A stretch of 64,000 nucleotides of DNA from an uncultured Oscillospiraceae bacterium (lineage in GTDB: Bacteria; Bacillota; Clostridia; Oscillospirales; Acutalibacteraceae), in contig USJL01000004.1 of NCBI GenBank assembly GCA_900555015.1, positions 37,774 to 101,773 on the forward strand. Direction: 5' to 3'. Position numbers and translations under genes: made by a program. The notes below the pieces were generated by a model, which did not search any database, was not told the DNA's origin, and worked only from the letters and a program-made list of their open reading frames with translations. Within the stretch, counting starts at the first letter, position 1; every line of letters starts with the position of its first letter. Shown one piece after another: positions 20,401 through 32,303 of this stretch.

Positions 20401-20731
20401 CTTTTTTTCTGAATAAAATCAAATCGTCCTGAACAGATTCAATAGCTTTTTTCATCAAAACGCCTTTTGCTCCGTTTGACAAAACAGGCAACGGACTTGA
20501 GCCGTAAAGTCTGTTAATTTCATTATACAGCCTTGAAAATGAAGAATTTTCAACCTTGCATATATTCTCACTTCCAAGAAGCTTTAAAAGCTTTTTTTCT
20601 GCCGTAAAATTATATTGCTCCGGTGTAATAAGCAATATATTATTACAACCGGAGTCAGTTAATTCTTTTATTTTATTAAAGCAATATTCAGTTTTACCGT
20701 AACCGGAACGGCCTAAAATAAAATTAAGCAT
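17417..20731 (-). CDS. addB: ATP-dependent helicase/nuclease subunit AddB
   Basis: A 1104-residue subunit of AddAB. The N-terminus has a P-loop-like GRSGYGKTEYC. The C-terminal nuclease has VDYKSG, and the Fe-S staple is built from cysteines in YYSCAFRYFC and CEFCDYSSVC. It scans DNA for Chi and provides the second nuclease. The ATG overlaps the phosphohexomutase stop in TAATG, so the two are coupled. Confidence 0.95.
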   Translation of the reverse strand: MLNFILGRSGYGKTEYCFNKIKELTDSGCNNILLITPEQYNFTAEKKLLKLLGSENICKVENSSFSRLYNEINRLYGSSPLPVLSNGAKGVLMKKAIESVQDDLILFRKKVNKSSFVNSMISIYDEMKSCNISYEKMLDVSDDIDREILSEKLKDISLIIEAYENLIGGKFLDSADNLSRLYDKLLNNDYLCGKEVFIDGFNGFVANEYKILELIVEKSNNVTVTFTTDSYGENNNFDLFSYVNKSVSILEKIAFKRGVKCEYITLTKNYRAKNNEIANCEKYIFSRSDVSFNEKTENITAYKAKTVYDECCYVACSIKRDLKSGIRARDIAVITRDLNKYTNELISTFKKFEIPCFDDERQPIKNQPLIVFVKYLLRCVIYSFKSDDVLSLAKTSLTDLRDDDISKLENYIFIWNINGYKKWSAEFENSTKGFVPEISENDKKEISKINKSRDYLFKVLNDFKFTVKNASVKEICTAIFNTLIRFNVNIHLKNIAENLSVSNHILLADEQERIWDMLMDVLDKLVEIIGDEYIPLEEFYTYFNIMVSSEDLGVIPQGVDNVQFGQADRIRLDNPKIVYIIGANEGEFPKNVTISGLFTESDRILLNDKDFKLYSFSEILNFQERYFAYMAVSAPTQKLCISYNETCDIAAPSAILTSLRCIYPNLIEKEHKSIPKLDWIESKNYAFEYMAEHFGDNDEFSESLKEYFANDERYNAVKQLSENTDITIKNQDTAVELFGKDMYLSASRMEDYYSCAFRYFCKFGIGARPLRVAKLDYMQTGTAIHYVLENIIADIGAEALSKMKYNEISVNVNKYLLKYLNEKISNSESFNERFKYQFLRLSKMLNSVVAHLAGEFSQCEFVPKAFELSIDDDGAVKPQKISLENGGTVSLKGSVDRVDILEKFGKKYVRVVDYKSGAKEFNLSDILYGLNLQMFVYLFTLCNDKNSDYSGIPAGVLYMHASRKIMQVNKGTENTEIKKGESDDYKMKGIVLYDKNHNILSSMEKDLKGKYIPVKVNKSGDVSGNFASLESLGKISKKINLLIADMGNSLHKGLINQNPINGDYHDKTCEFCDYSSVCANRRILNYREMSKYKDEDVLKLLEEE

Positions 20732-22218
20732 TATTTAAAATTCCTTAAATCAAGTTTGTCAAACTGTGAGAAAAATTCCTTTAATTCATTTGCAATTTCA
20801 CTGCATACGCCTGTATAATCATTTTCAATATTAAGAGGCAAAATCGGGTCATGTACCGAAAGACGAAGTAAAAACCATCCGCCTTTAACATTAATTCTTA
20901 CGCCTTCATAATTTTCTTTTTCAACTTCCCAACCTAAATGATTTTCAGAATATTCGGTAAGTTTTGCAATAACGTTTTCTCCGTATTCTTTAAAATCATC
21001 AAGCATAATAGGAATTCTGATTTCAACGCTTTCAGCAGGCTCTTCCAATGTGCTGATTAATTCATCAATGGTTTTGCCCTGTTTATTGAGTTTAGCAAGC
21101 AACACAACAATTTTGGTTGCCAAATATGCTCCGTCATCAAGAAAATAATTTTCCTTCAAAGCAGCATGTCCGCTTGTTTCGATAGCCAAAGTTGAATTAA
21201 TTCCATTATTGTTCAATTCTATAGATTTATCAATAACATTTTTATAGCCTCTTTTGTAACGCAGTTGCTTACCGCCTAAGTGGTTTTCAATAAATTTTCT
21301 TAACCCGTCTGAAGTTAAGCTGTCGGTAACAACTGTTGCGCCGTCATTATTTTGAAGCGCAATAACAGACGCTAAAGCAACAAGTCTGTTTCTGTTAATC
21401 TCCTCACCTTTTGAACTTACGCAACCCATACGGTCAACATCGGTATCAAAAATGAGTCCTAAATCAGCATTTGATTTTAGAACCATATCGCATGCAGACT
21501 TAATTGCTGTTTTATTTTCAGGATTGGGAATATGATTCGGAAACATTCCGTCAGGCTCTAAAAACTGACTGCCAGTTACATCTGCGCCTAATGGTGCCAA
21601 AACTTCGTTGGCATAAAATCCGCCTACTCCGTTTCCTGCATCAACAACAATTTTCAGATTTTCTAACGGCTTATTACCGGAATTAACCTCGGAAATTATA
21701 ACATTTCTTAAATGCTTGCAATACACAGACATAAAATCATACTTAATTAACTCACCGTTTAAATTATTTGATTTTACTTCTGTGGCACCTTTTAATATCT
21801 CGGTAAGCTCAGAACTCTCCAATCCGCCGTTTCTTGTGAAAAACTTTAATCCGTTTCTTTGATAAGGATGATGGGAAGCCGTAATTTCCAAAGCACAATC
21901 AACTTTAACATCCATAACAATGCTCATAAACATAGAAGGTGTTGACGCAAGTTCGAAATCATAAACTGTTAATCCCTCTGTTAAAAATGCTTTAACAGCG
22001 GCATTTTTAATTCTTTCCGCAGAAATTCTTGAATCATGACCGACTGAAATTTTAATATCTTCCTTATTTTCTTTAATCTTAATCCATTTTGCAAATGAAA
22101 CACAAATTTTTTCAACAACTTCATCTGTTAATTCAATGGTTTCTGTTTCAGTATTTAACGCAACACCTCTAACATCTGTGCCGCTTTTTAATTTTAATAT
22201 TTTATCTTCTGTAATCAT
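20731..22218 (-). CDS. Phosphomannomutase/phosphoglucomutase family enzyme
   Basis: A 495-residue alpha-D-phosphohexomutase. The phosphoserine loop is in ITASHHPYQRNGLKFF, the metal loop is FDTDVDRMG and the sugar-binding loop is ETSGHAAL; a C-terminal phosphate-binding domain ends the protein. It interconverts hexose 1- and 6-phosphates for wall or glycan precursors. Whether it prefers glucose, mannose or glucosamine cannot be read from the sequence. It overlaps DUF2461 by 17 bases. Confidence 0.9.
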   Translation of the reverse strand: MITEDKILKLKSGTDVRGVALNTETETIELTDEVVEKICVSFAKWIKIKENKEDIKISVGHDSRISAERIKNAAVKAFLTEGLTVYDFELASTPSMFMSIVMDVKVDCALEITASHHPYQRNGLKFFTRNGGLESSELTEILKGATEVKSNNLNGELIKYDFMSVYCKHLRNVIISEVNSGNKPLENLKIVVDAGNGVGGFYANEVLAPLGADVTGSQFLEPDGMFPNHIPNPENKTAIKSACDMVLKSNADLGLIFDTDVDRMGCVSSKGEEINRNRLVALASVIALQNNDGATVVTDSLTSDGLRKFIENHLGGKQLRYKRGYKNVIDKSIELNNNGINSTLAIETSGHAALKENYFLDDGAYLATKIVVLLAKLNKQGKTIDELISTLEEPAESVEIRIPIMLDDFKEYGENVIAKLTEYSENHLGWEVEKENYEGVRINVKGGWFLLRLSVHDPILPLNIENDYTGVCSEIANELKEFFSQFDKLDLRNFK

Positions 22219-22918
22219 TTGGATTTACTACTCCTTCATTAAAAGCATTGTCGTATGCCGTAATAAGCATATTATACATTGGGGTTAAAACTTTGATATA
22301 TGACTTTAATTCATCTATCAAAGACGGACTTTCCAAATTTTTTAAATTCGGAACATATTTTACAAATGCAATGTTTTTTGCATTTGTGTACAGTTTAACA
22401 TTTTCCGGTGCATCCGGCACCTTATCTTTTTTATAAAAGTCGTTACAGCTAAATGAAAAGCCGGCATTTTCAGCCTGTTTTACTGCATTCAGCCATTTTT
22501 TTGGATGCTCAACAATTATTTTTCTTACAAAATCAAATTGCGCAGGCTTTCCGGTCCACATACCTAAACCGAAAGCATAACCCGTTACATCAAATTCAAA
22601 CCAAAAAAACGGTGCAAAAGGATATTGAAATTTATTTCTCCTTAACATAAGCCATAAATTTTCGCGATACATTAATTTGCTTTTTGAACGCCTTGTATCT
22701 CTTCTTATTCGAGAAACAACATAATTTGGATTTGTATCGGCAAGAGGCTCTATTTCGCAAATATCTTCAGATAAATCCAAAACTATTTGACGCATCGGAA
22801 TGGTTGCGCCTTGCTTTAACTCTTCTTTATGTTCTTCATAAAACTCTTTTGAATCATTAAATCTGTTTAATGATAAAAGTTCAATAATTTGCGGCGTTAT
22901 TCCACTGAAATTATACAT
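22202..22918 (-). CDS. DUF2461 family protein
   Basis: A 238-residue protein opening FSGITPQIIELLSLNRFNDSKEFYEEHKEE and containing DTRRSKSKLMYRENLWLMLRR and FFWFEFDVTGYAFGLGMW, landmarks of DUF2461 (TIGR02453). Function unknown. It overlaps its neighbours on both sides by 8 and 17 bases, so it is expressed with them. Confidence 0.85.
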   Translation of the reverse strand: MYNFSGITPQIIELLSLNRFNDSKEFYEEHKEELKQGATIPMRQIVLDLSEDICEIEPLADTNPNYVVSRIRRDTRRSKSKLMYRENLWLMLRRNKFQYPFAPFFWFEFDVTGYAFGLGMWTGKPAQFDFVRKIIVEHPKKWLNAVKQAENAGFSFSCNDFYKKDKVPDAPENVKLYTNAKNIAFVKYVPNLKNLESPSLIDELKSYIKVLTPMYNMLITAYDNAFNEGVVNPNDYRR

Positions 22919-24179
22919 TTGGCAACAACCCCTTATCTAACATTTGCTGTGCGGCAAGAAGTGCACAAATTTTAGAACTGTAAAAATTCAAACCGCCCTG
23001 TATCCAAGCATAAAAAGGAGGTCGTATGGGTGCATCGGCAGATAATTCTATAGAAGAACCAAGTGTAAAAGCACCTGCCGCCATAACTACCTTACTGTCA
23101 TAACCCGGCATATCCCACGGTTCGGGTAAAACGTAGCTATCTATAGGACTGCCGCTTTGGATTCCTTGACAAAACGCAACAAGACTTTCTTCATTTTCAA
23201 GTCCTAACGACTGAACAATATCGCCTCTTTCTGCGTCATATGAAGGAGTTGTTTTATAACCGAACTCACTGAATAATGCAGATATATAAACAGCGCTCTT
23301 TAACGCCTCGCCAACAGTATGTGGTGCATAGAACAATCCCATATATAATTCTCTGTTCATGCCTAAAGTGGCGCCAACCTCTTTTCCCAAACCGGGCGTA
23401 GTCAGCCTATAAGCACATTTTTCAACAAGATCTGCCCTACCGGCAATATAACCGCCTGTTGTGGCAATTCCACCTCCTGCGTTTTTAATTAATGAACCTG
23501 CTATTAAATCTGCACCGACTTCCGTAGGTTCCTTAGTTTGCACAAATTCACCGTAACAATTATCTACCATTACAATAACATTAGGATTTTTACTTTTAAC
23601 GATTTTAACAACCTTTTCAATTTCTTCTACCAACAAACTCGGTCTTAATTCATAGCCACGACTTCTTTGAATATAAACCATAGTTACAGAGCTGTCAACA
23701 GCCTGTTCAATAGCGCTGTAATCAAACTTTTCGTTTTTTAAAGGTACTTCTTCATATTCAACGCCAAAATCCTTTAAACTGCCCATGCCCTCGCCGGTAA
23801 TCCCTATAACGTTATGTATGGTATCATAAGGAGTTCCTGAAACGCAAAGCATTTTATCACCCGGTCGAAGAACGCCAAACAACGCAACAGCCAAAGTATG
23901 TGTTCCGCATGTAAAATTATGGCGAACAAGTGCATCCTCGGCACCGAAAACATCAGCCCATACTTTATCAAGAGTTTCACGACCTCTGTCTCCGTAACCA
24001 TATCCTGTGCTTGTCATAAAATGACTTTCGGAAATTCCGTGTTTAATGAATGCAGCTTGCACTTTAAGTTGATTATATTCGGTTATCTTCTCAATTTTTT
24101 CAAACTGAAATTTGCATTTTTTTAATGCATTATCGGAAGCGTTTTCAATTCTACTGTCAATTTTAAAAAATGGTATCAT
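22911..24179 (-). CDS. YnbB-like PLP-dependent (methionine gamma-lyase family) protein
   Basis: A 422-residue fold-type I PLP enzyme: STGYGYGDRGRETLDKVWADVFGAEDALVR at the N-terminal third, then MVDNCYGEFV and LIAGSLIKNAGGGIATTGGYIAG with the likely Schiff-base lysine in SLIKN. It belongs to the family once called aluminium resistance protein and now methionine gamma-lyase family. The actual substrate is not established. The ATGA overlap with the upstream GNAT gene points to coupling. Confidence 0.88.
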   Translation of the reverse strand: MIPFFKIDSRIENASDNALKKCKFQFEKIEKITEYNQLKVQAAFIKHGISESHFMTSTGYGYGDRGRETLDKVWADVFGAEDALVRHNFTCGTHTLAVALFGVLRPGDKMLCVSGTPYDTIHNVIGITGEGMGSLKDFGVEYEEVPLKNEKFDYSAIEQAVDSSVTMVYIQRSRGYELRPSLLVEEIEKVVKIVKSKNPNVIVMVDNCYGEFVQTKEPTEVGADLIAGSLIKNAGGGIATTGGYIAGRADLVEKCAYRLTTPGLGKEVGATLGMNRELYMGLFYAPHTVGEALKSAVYISALFSEFGYKTTPSYDAERGDIVQSLGLENEESLVAFCQGIQSGSPIDSYVLPEPWDMPGYDSKVVMAAGAFTLGSSIELSADAPIRPPFYAWIQGGLNFYSSKICALLAAQQMLDKGLLPNV

Positions 24180-24901
24180 TTATATATTCTCCAATGACCT
24201 GTATTTATAAATCCTAATCTTTTATAAAAATTTTCATTTTTATTTTCTTCACGCATCAAATAAACTGTTCCTTTTACATCACAACACATTGCCGAAACAA
24301 GGGCAGAACCGTACCCGGAATTTCTAAATTCAGGTTTTGTTTGAACTGCCGTAATAACAGCATCGTTATTATAAATTGATGATAAAATAGCGGAAGATAT
24401 TATTTCATCATTAATATTAAGCGTTACCGCTTTGGCACAATTATGGCGGATTCTGTGGTTAATATCAACATACCAACTTTCAAAATCTATTCCGTCATAA
24501 TCGACAAAATTATACAAATCAAACAAATAAGGGTACTCGTCAACCTCGGTATAATTACACATAAATTCAGCTTTTTTAGAGCTTTCCATAATTACGCCGC
24601 TTTCAAACTTTGCGTTAAATTTAAATAATCCGTTGCATAACAAAGTATTAAATCCTATCACTGAAATAAATTCTCTTAATTCATCTGTATCTGCCAAACT
24701 CAACGCAAAAGACAATGTAACATCACCGTCCAAAACGGAAAGAATTGCAGTTACTGTACCTTCATCATTCTTTTGTGCATAAAAACGTACAAAAGGATAT
24801 TTTGTTCCATAGGCTTTAAGCAACGATAAAATTTTAACAGAAAAAATATCTTTATATTCAAAACTGTCAGGCTTAAAAGACTCGTTTATTAACTCAATCA
24901 T
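24176..24901 (-). CDS. GNAT family N-acetyltransferase
   Basis: 241 residues. The C-terminal half contains ITAVQTKPEFRNSGYGSALVSAMCC, motif A for acetyl-CoA binding, and ends NENFYKRLGFINTGHW. The N-terminal half has no recognisable motif, so this may be a two-domain GNAT with a degenerate first domain. Substrate unknown. Confidence 0.8.
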   Translation of the reverse strand: MIELINESFKPDSFEYKDIFSVKILSLLKAYGTKYPFVRFYAQKNDEGTVTAILSVLDGDVTLSFALSLADTDELREFISVIGFNTLLCNGLFKFNAKFESGVIMESSKKAEFMCNYTEVDEYPYLFDLYNFVDYDGIDFESWYVDINHRIRHNCAKAVTLNINDEIISSAILSSIYNNDAVITAVQTKPEFRNSGYGSALVSAMCCDVKGTVYLMREENKNENFYKRLGFINTGHWRIYK

Positions 24902-25895
24902 ATATTACACCCAACAAAGCTTTTAATAATCTTCTTGTTTCATCAATATCGCTTGCTTTAACAACACTCGCACCGGAATGTATATATCTGCACGGAAGGG
25001 AAACAGCCATAACCCGTGAGCCTTTACCGGCACTTTGAATAGAACCGGCATCATTTCCGCCTGCTATTGTTGTTTTAGTTTGAATTTTAATATTGTTCTT
25101 CTTTGCGATTTCAAAAGCCAAGTCAAATAAATTTTTATCATAAACTGTTCTGCCGTCCATATATGACACAACAGGGCCGTTACCCAACACACAACACTTA
25201 TTGCCGCCGGAAACGCCGTCCAAATCAGCAGCAGTAGTTGATTCAAGAACAACAGAAATATCACTTTGAACAGAAAAAGCAGTACAATTCGAACCTCTTA
25301 AGCCAACCTCTTCCTGCACATTAAAACAAAAATAGGTATCATACATTAAATCAGACTTTATCATTTCAATCATTAACATACAGCCGATTCTGTCATCAAG
25401 AGCTTTCGATTTTATAAAGCCGTTACCAAACACAGAATAATCGGAAGAAAAATATGCATTATCACCCGGTGAAACATATTTTTGCACATCTTCTTTATTT
25501 TCGGCACCTATATCAATATATAAATCATCAAAATCAGGAGCTTTTTTCTTTTCATCTGCAGATAACAAATGGACTGCTTTAGAACCGATAACACCCGGTA
25601 TTCCGTTAATAGAAACACGGCGGTCAATCACAACACGGGGGTCAATACCGCCAACTGGACTGAATTTTAAATAACCGTCATTTGTAATATAAGTAATTAT
25701 AAAACCAACCTCGTCCATATGAGCAGAAAACATAACTTTTTTATTTTGTTTATATTTTCCTTTTTTAAAAGCAATAACAGAACCTAACGCATCGACAGTA
25801 TAATCACAATAATTTTTAATTTCATCAACAATAAAATTTCTTACAGAATCTTCATTACCGGAAGCAGCATTAAGCAAGCATAATTTTTCAAGCAT
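24894..25895 (-). CDS. M42 family metallopeptidase (first of tandem pair)
   Basis: 333 residues with the M42 metal-site order: FSAHMDEVGF (His, catalytic Asp), KALDDRIGC, NVQEEVGLRG, a conserved ES...AADL and a late YIHSGA histidine. These form the dinuclear site of glutamyl/deblocking aminopeptidases. It follows its paralogue with an 8-base overlap. Confidence 0.9.
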   Translation of the reverse strand: MLEKLCLLNAASGNEDSVRNFIVDEIKNYCDYTVDALGSVIAFKKGKYKQNKKVMFSAHMDEVGFIITYITNDGYLKFSPVGGIDPRVVIDRRVSINGIPGVIGSKAVHLLSADEKKKAPDFDDLYIDIGAENKEDVQKYVSPGDNAYFSSDYSVFGNGFIKSKALDDRIGCMLMIEMIKSDLMYDTYFCFNVQEEVGLRGSNCTAFSVQSDISVVLESTTAADLDGVSGGNKCCVLGNGPVVSYMDGRTVYDKNLFDLAFEIAKKNNIKIQTKTTIAGGNDAGSIQSAGKGSRVMAVSLPCRYIHSGASVVKASDIDETRRLLKALLGVIYD

Positions 25896-26904
25896 TTAAC
25901 TCACCGACTTTCTTTTTAACATATGCCGTAATTAAGTCAGAAACACTGTTTACATCGTCGACTTTCACAACTTCAACAGGCGTATGCATATATTTAAGAG
26001 GAATAGAAAGCAACGAACATTTTATTCCGTTTTCGCAAACAGAAATAACATCTGCATTAGTTCCGGTTCTGCCGTTCATAATTTCCTGTTGAAAAGGAAT
26101 GTTACACTCTAAAGCAACATTTTTTAAAACATTTGAATTTTCCCTATCTAAAATCGGTGAATAACCTATCATAACGCCTTTGCCGATTTCTCCACAATCT
26201 TCTTTATCACAACCGGGGGTATAACCGAAAGAAACATCAACTGCAATACATTCATCAATATTTTTAGCATGCGGTCCTATTTTTGCACCTCTTGTACCCA
26301 CTTCTTCCTGAGTAGAAAAAAGAACGGTAACTTTAACAGGTAACTTTTTTAATTCGTCAAGGGAGTTAATAACAGCGGCAACACCGGCTCTGTCATCAAG
26401 ACAATTAGAAGAAATTTGATTATTTAAAAGAACATTGAATTTTCGCTTAAAAGTTACTCTGTCGCCCAAAGAAATTACTTTTAATGCATCTTCTTTATTC
26501 ATTCCGATGTCAACCGAAACTTCATTTAAATCAGGCACTTTCTTTTCATCAGAGCTTTTTTGCAAATGAGGAGGTAAGGTTGAAATTATACCGTTAACCT
26601 TTTGTTTACCCCAAACAGTTACTTCACTGCCCAACAACATCCTGTTGTCAATGCCTCCGACAGCCCCTAATTTTAAAAATCCGTCATCGGTAACAGAAGT
26701 AACAACAAAACCAATTTCATCAATATGAGCGTCCAACAAAACATGATAACCGTTTCCGAATGTACATATAACATTATTCATAGAATCGGTTTCTACAGTT
26801 CCGTAATTACTCAAAATTTCTTTCAAATAATTTATTAAATCTTTTTCATTACCGGAAACAGCAGGATATTTAACTAAATTTTTAATTAATTCAACAGTAT
26901 TCAT
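25888..26904 (-). CDS. M42 family metallopeptidase (second of tandem pair)
   Basis: 338 residues with the same metal motifs as its neighbour: LLDAHIDEIGF, NCLDDRAGV, STQEEVGTRGA, VDVSFG and a terminal YMHTPVEVV. The two clearly share ancestry but have diverged well beyond a recent duplication. It overlaps murD by one base. Confidence 0.9.
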   Translation of the reverse strand: MNTVELIKNLVKYPAVSGNEKDLINYLKEILSNYGTVETDSMNNVICTFGNGYHVLLDAHIDEIGFVVTSVTDDGFLKLGAVGGIDNRMLLGSEVTVWGKQKVNGIISTLPPHLQKSSDEKKVPDLNEVSVDIGMNKEDALKVISLGDRVTFKRKFNVLLNNQISSNCLDDRAGVAAVINSLDELKKLPVKVTVLFSTQEEVGTRGAKIGPHAKNIDECIAVDVSFGYTPGCDKEDCGEIGKGVMIGYSPILDRENSNVLKNVALECNIPFQQEIMNGRTGTNADVISVCENGIKCSLLSIPLKYMHTPVEVVKVDDVNSVSDLITAYVKKKVGELNA

Positions 26905-28349
26905 TATTCACCAAATCCATTAACAAGTTCTTTAAATTTTCTTCCCCTAAATTCGAATGTTTTAAATTGGTCAAAGGCAGGACAAGCAGGACAAAGGGAA
27001 ACAATATCACCTTTTTCAGCCATATCTTTTGCTTTTAACAAAGCGTGTTCCATAGTATCTGTTTTTACAATTTGAATATTACTTTCATTAAAATTGCTGT
27101 CTGAAATAACTGTATTATAAATTTTTTCGGCTGTTGCGCCGTTAAGTATAAGGATTTTAACTTTATCCAAAATGTACGGAACCATTTGGCTCATATCATT
27201 GCCCTTATCTGAGCCGCCGCATATCATTATTATTTTTTGATTAAACGCCTTTAGTCCGCTTATAACTCTTGAAGGAGATGTTGCTATAGAATCATTATAA
27301 TATTTTACACCGTTGTATTCTCGAACAAACTCAATCCTGTGTTCTACACCGCCGAACGTTTGGGCAACATACTTTATATTTTCAGGCTTTACCATACCCC
27401 AAACAGCGGTAATTGCAGTGCAGTAATTTTCAACATTATGCATACCCGGAATAATAATGTCATTTTTGCTCATTACGACTGTTTCTTTGCCGTTTTCAGC
27501 ATAAACGATATTTCCGTTTTCATTAAGATACGCACCGTTTTTAACGGAATGATTAATAGAAAATTCAAAAAGTTTTCCTCGAACATCATATCTCATATCA
27601 TGATAAACGCTTCCACCTATTGAATAATCACAATCTGCATTTAACACGGTTTTTGCATTACTGTTTTGATAAATCAAAATATTTCTTTTTGCATCAACGT
27701 ATTCATCAAGATTAACATGATGGTCAAGGTGAGTGCTTTCAATATTTGTTACAACAGCAATATCAGGTTTATTAACCATATTTCCCATTGTTAGTAATTG
27801 AAATGAAGAAAGTTCAACAACCGCAAAATCATCAACACCTATTTTGTCTAATTCAGGCATAAGTGCTTTGCCGATATTACCGCCTAAAAACACCTTATTT
27901 CCTTCTTTTTCAAGCATTTTTGTAATTAATGTGGTCGTTGTGGTTTTTCCGTTTGAACCGGTAACGGCAATAATTTTTGAAGGACATAAATCAAAAAATA
28001 CTTCCATTTCCGTTGTTACACACTGCCCTCTTTTAATACATTCGCCAATCCAAGGATTTTGAAAAGGCAAAATTCCGTGCGAGCGAAAGATTAAATCCAT
28101 ATCCGGCAATATATCCAAATAATTTTCGCCAAGCGAAAAAGTAACATTTAAATTTTCAAGTTCGGCACAAACATCATTGCCTATATATTCTTTATCTCTT
28201 TTATCGCAGGCAAAAACGTTAATACCGTATGATGCAAGCCATTTTGCACAAGGAATATTTGCAACGCCCATTCCTACAAAAGCAACTTTTTTATCTTTTA
28301 AAAATTCTAAAAGTTCTTTATAATTATTAAATCTGTTTTTAATTTGCAT
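26904..28349 (-). CDS. murD: UDP-N-acetylmuramoylalanine--D-glutamate ligase
   Basis: 481 residues with the Mur ligase order: Rossmann-like N-terminus (KVAFVGMGVANIPCAKWLA), ATP loop AVTGSNGKTTTT, a central domain with VVELSSFQL and THLDHH, and a C-terminal domain beginning EHRIEFVREYNGVKYYNDS. It adds D-Glu to UDP-MurNAc-L-Ala. The ATG at 28349 has GAAAGG 7 bases before it; a GTG 30 bases upstream is in frame but lacks a ribosome site. It starts 10 bases after the 277-residue gene. Confidence 0.95.
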   Translation of the reverse strand: MQIKNRFNNYKELLEFLKDKKVAFVGMGVANIPCAKWLASYGINVFACDKRDKEYIGNDVCAELENLNVTFSLGENYLDILPDMDLIFRSHGILPFQNPWIGECIKRGQCVTTEMEVFFDLCPSKIIAVTGSNGKTTTTTLITKMLEKEGNKVFLGGNIGKALMPELDKIGVDDFAVVELSSFQLLTMGNMVNKPDIAVVTNIESTHLDHHVNLDEYVDAKRNILIYQNSNAKTVLNADCDYSIGGSVYHDMRYDVRGKLFEFSINHSVKNGAYLNENGNIVYAENGKETVVMSKNDIIIPGMHNVENYCTAITAVWGMVKPENIKYVAQTFGGVEHRIEFVREYNGVKYYNDSIATSPSRVISGLKAFNQKIIMICGGSDKGNDMSQMVPYILDKVKILILNGATAEKIYNTVISDSNFNESNIQIVKTDTMEHALLKAKDMAEKGDIVSLCPACPAFDQFKTFEFRGRKFKELVNGFGE

Positions 28350-28359
28350 AACTAACCTT

Positions 28360-31178
<2,819 letters not shown>

Positions 31179-31194
31179 TTACATAATTATGATT

Positions 31195-31223
31195 ATTATA
31201 ACATTATGGTGTAATATTATCAA
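31195..31223 (-). promoter_or_regulatory. ligA: Strong sigma-A-type promoter for the ligA operon
   Basis: Minus-strand TTGATA (31218-31223), 17 bases, TATAAT (31195-31200) with TG at the extended -10 position, about 30 bases before the ligA ATG. No further clear promoter or terminator was seen between ligA and the addA stop. Confidence 0.75.
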
Positions 31224-31236
31224 CAAAAATGAACAT

Positions 31237-31275
31237 AAAAAATACCACTTCAAATTAATGAAATGGTATTTTTTA
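31237..31275 (-). terminator. Terminator after the 340-residue membrane gene
   Basis: A 15-pair inverted repeat (31237-31251 with 31260-31274, one G-U), loop of 8, with A/T ends giving a T-run on the minus strand. It lies four bases after the stop at 31279. Confidence 0.78.
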
Positions 31276-31278
31276 TTG

Positions 31279-32301
31279 TTATTTGATTTTTAACTTAAAA
31301 TTATCTGTTTTAGGGTCGTAATCCATAGCTTCCAAAAGTTCATAAATTTTATCCTGCGTATTTTCTTTTGAAATTGCCAACACCACGGTATTTGATACAC
31401 GAACTATGTTAGAGTAATAATCATCCTCTAAATGATAATCCATACTTGAATAATTGTTGTAATAATTTTCACCTACATTTGTATTGTATCTACGTTTTTC
31501 CCAAAATTGTTTATGAAGCGAAGTGAATAACGATTTTGCACTTGCATCCGAATCCATTTCAATAAAAGTAAATTCAATATACGGGTAATAACTTACACAA
31601 TACACACTGTGTTCTATTGAAGAGTTTTGAGCCTGCATTTCTTCAGTATTATCTACAGCCTCATAACCGTAACTTTGCATAATCTCAGCTACCTGTGCGG
31701 CAGTATACGGTGTTTTGTTTCCGCCGTAAAGAATCACATATATAAACATTACAATAAAAAATATTACACAAAACGTCACCATTAATACAGGCAAAATTTT
31801 GCGAAAAGTAAAATGCTTTTTAGAAATAACAGCTGACTCAACAGCAATGTGTGTTTCATAATCTGAAACTTCATTACCTTTTAGCCTTTCCGCCAAATAA
31901 TCGGCAAAATCAAGTTTTGTAGGCGGAACAAGTAGTTTTCTTTTTACCCCGTCATTTGTAATATAATTAAAATAATAACTGGTTGCACCCTTTGACGGAT
32001 TTTTTTGACAAATCCAAGCATCCTTAACCTCGTAATCATTTACAATATATTCCTTAAACGGAGAAGTTACGTGAATAAAATAATTATCATAAATATAGAT
32101 TTTATTAAATAAAGTTCGATAAAATCCAATAACAAAAATCAATGTAAAAAATCCACCAAAAACAACGGTGGCAATAAAAAAGCCACCACCCTGCCTATGT
32201 AAAAAGAACGCAGCTGCATCTAAAAGTAAAGCAACAAACGCAACTATAATATTATCCTTAACACCAAAAGAAATAATATATTTGCAATTGGGATTTTTCA
32301 T
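31279..32301 (-). CDS. Unknown membrane protein
   Basis: 340 residues, family not recognised. Two hydrophobic helices lie near the N-terminus (about 15-65, separated by HRQGGG), followed by a PH-like soluble segment (YIYDNYFIHVTSPFKEYIVNDYEVKDAWIC), a third helix (about 165-190) and a C-terminal extracytoplasmic domain. The overall plan resembles DUF/YcxB-like membrane proteins with a PH-type domain, which is an inference. The ATG at 32301 has GAGGG 7 bases before it and follows the upstream stop by two bases. Confidence 0.75.
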   Translation of the reverse strand: MKNPNCKYIISFGVKDNIIVAFVALLLDAAAFFLHRQGGGFFIATVVFGGFFTLIFVIGFYRTLFNKIYIYDNYFIHVTSPFKEYIVNDYEVKDAWICQKNPSKGATSYYFNYITNDGVKRKLLVPPTKLDFADYLAERLKGNEVSDYETHIAVESAVISKKHFTFRKILPVLMVTFCVIFFIVMFIYVILYGGNKTPYTAAQVAEIMQSYGYEAVDNTEEMQAQNSSIEHSVYCVSYYPYIEFTFIEMDSDASAKSLFTSLHKQFWEKRRYNTNVGENYYNNYSSMDYHLEDDYYSNIVRVSNTVVLAISKENTQDKIYELLEAMDYDPKTDNFKLKIK

Positions 32302-32303
32302 AA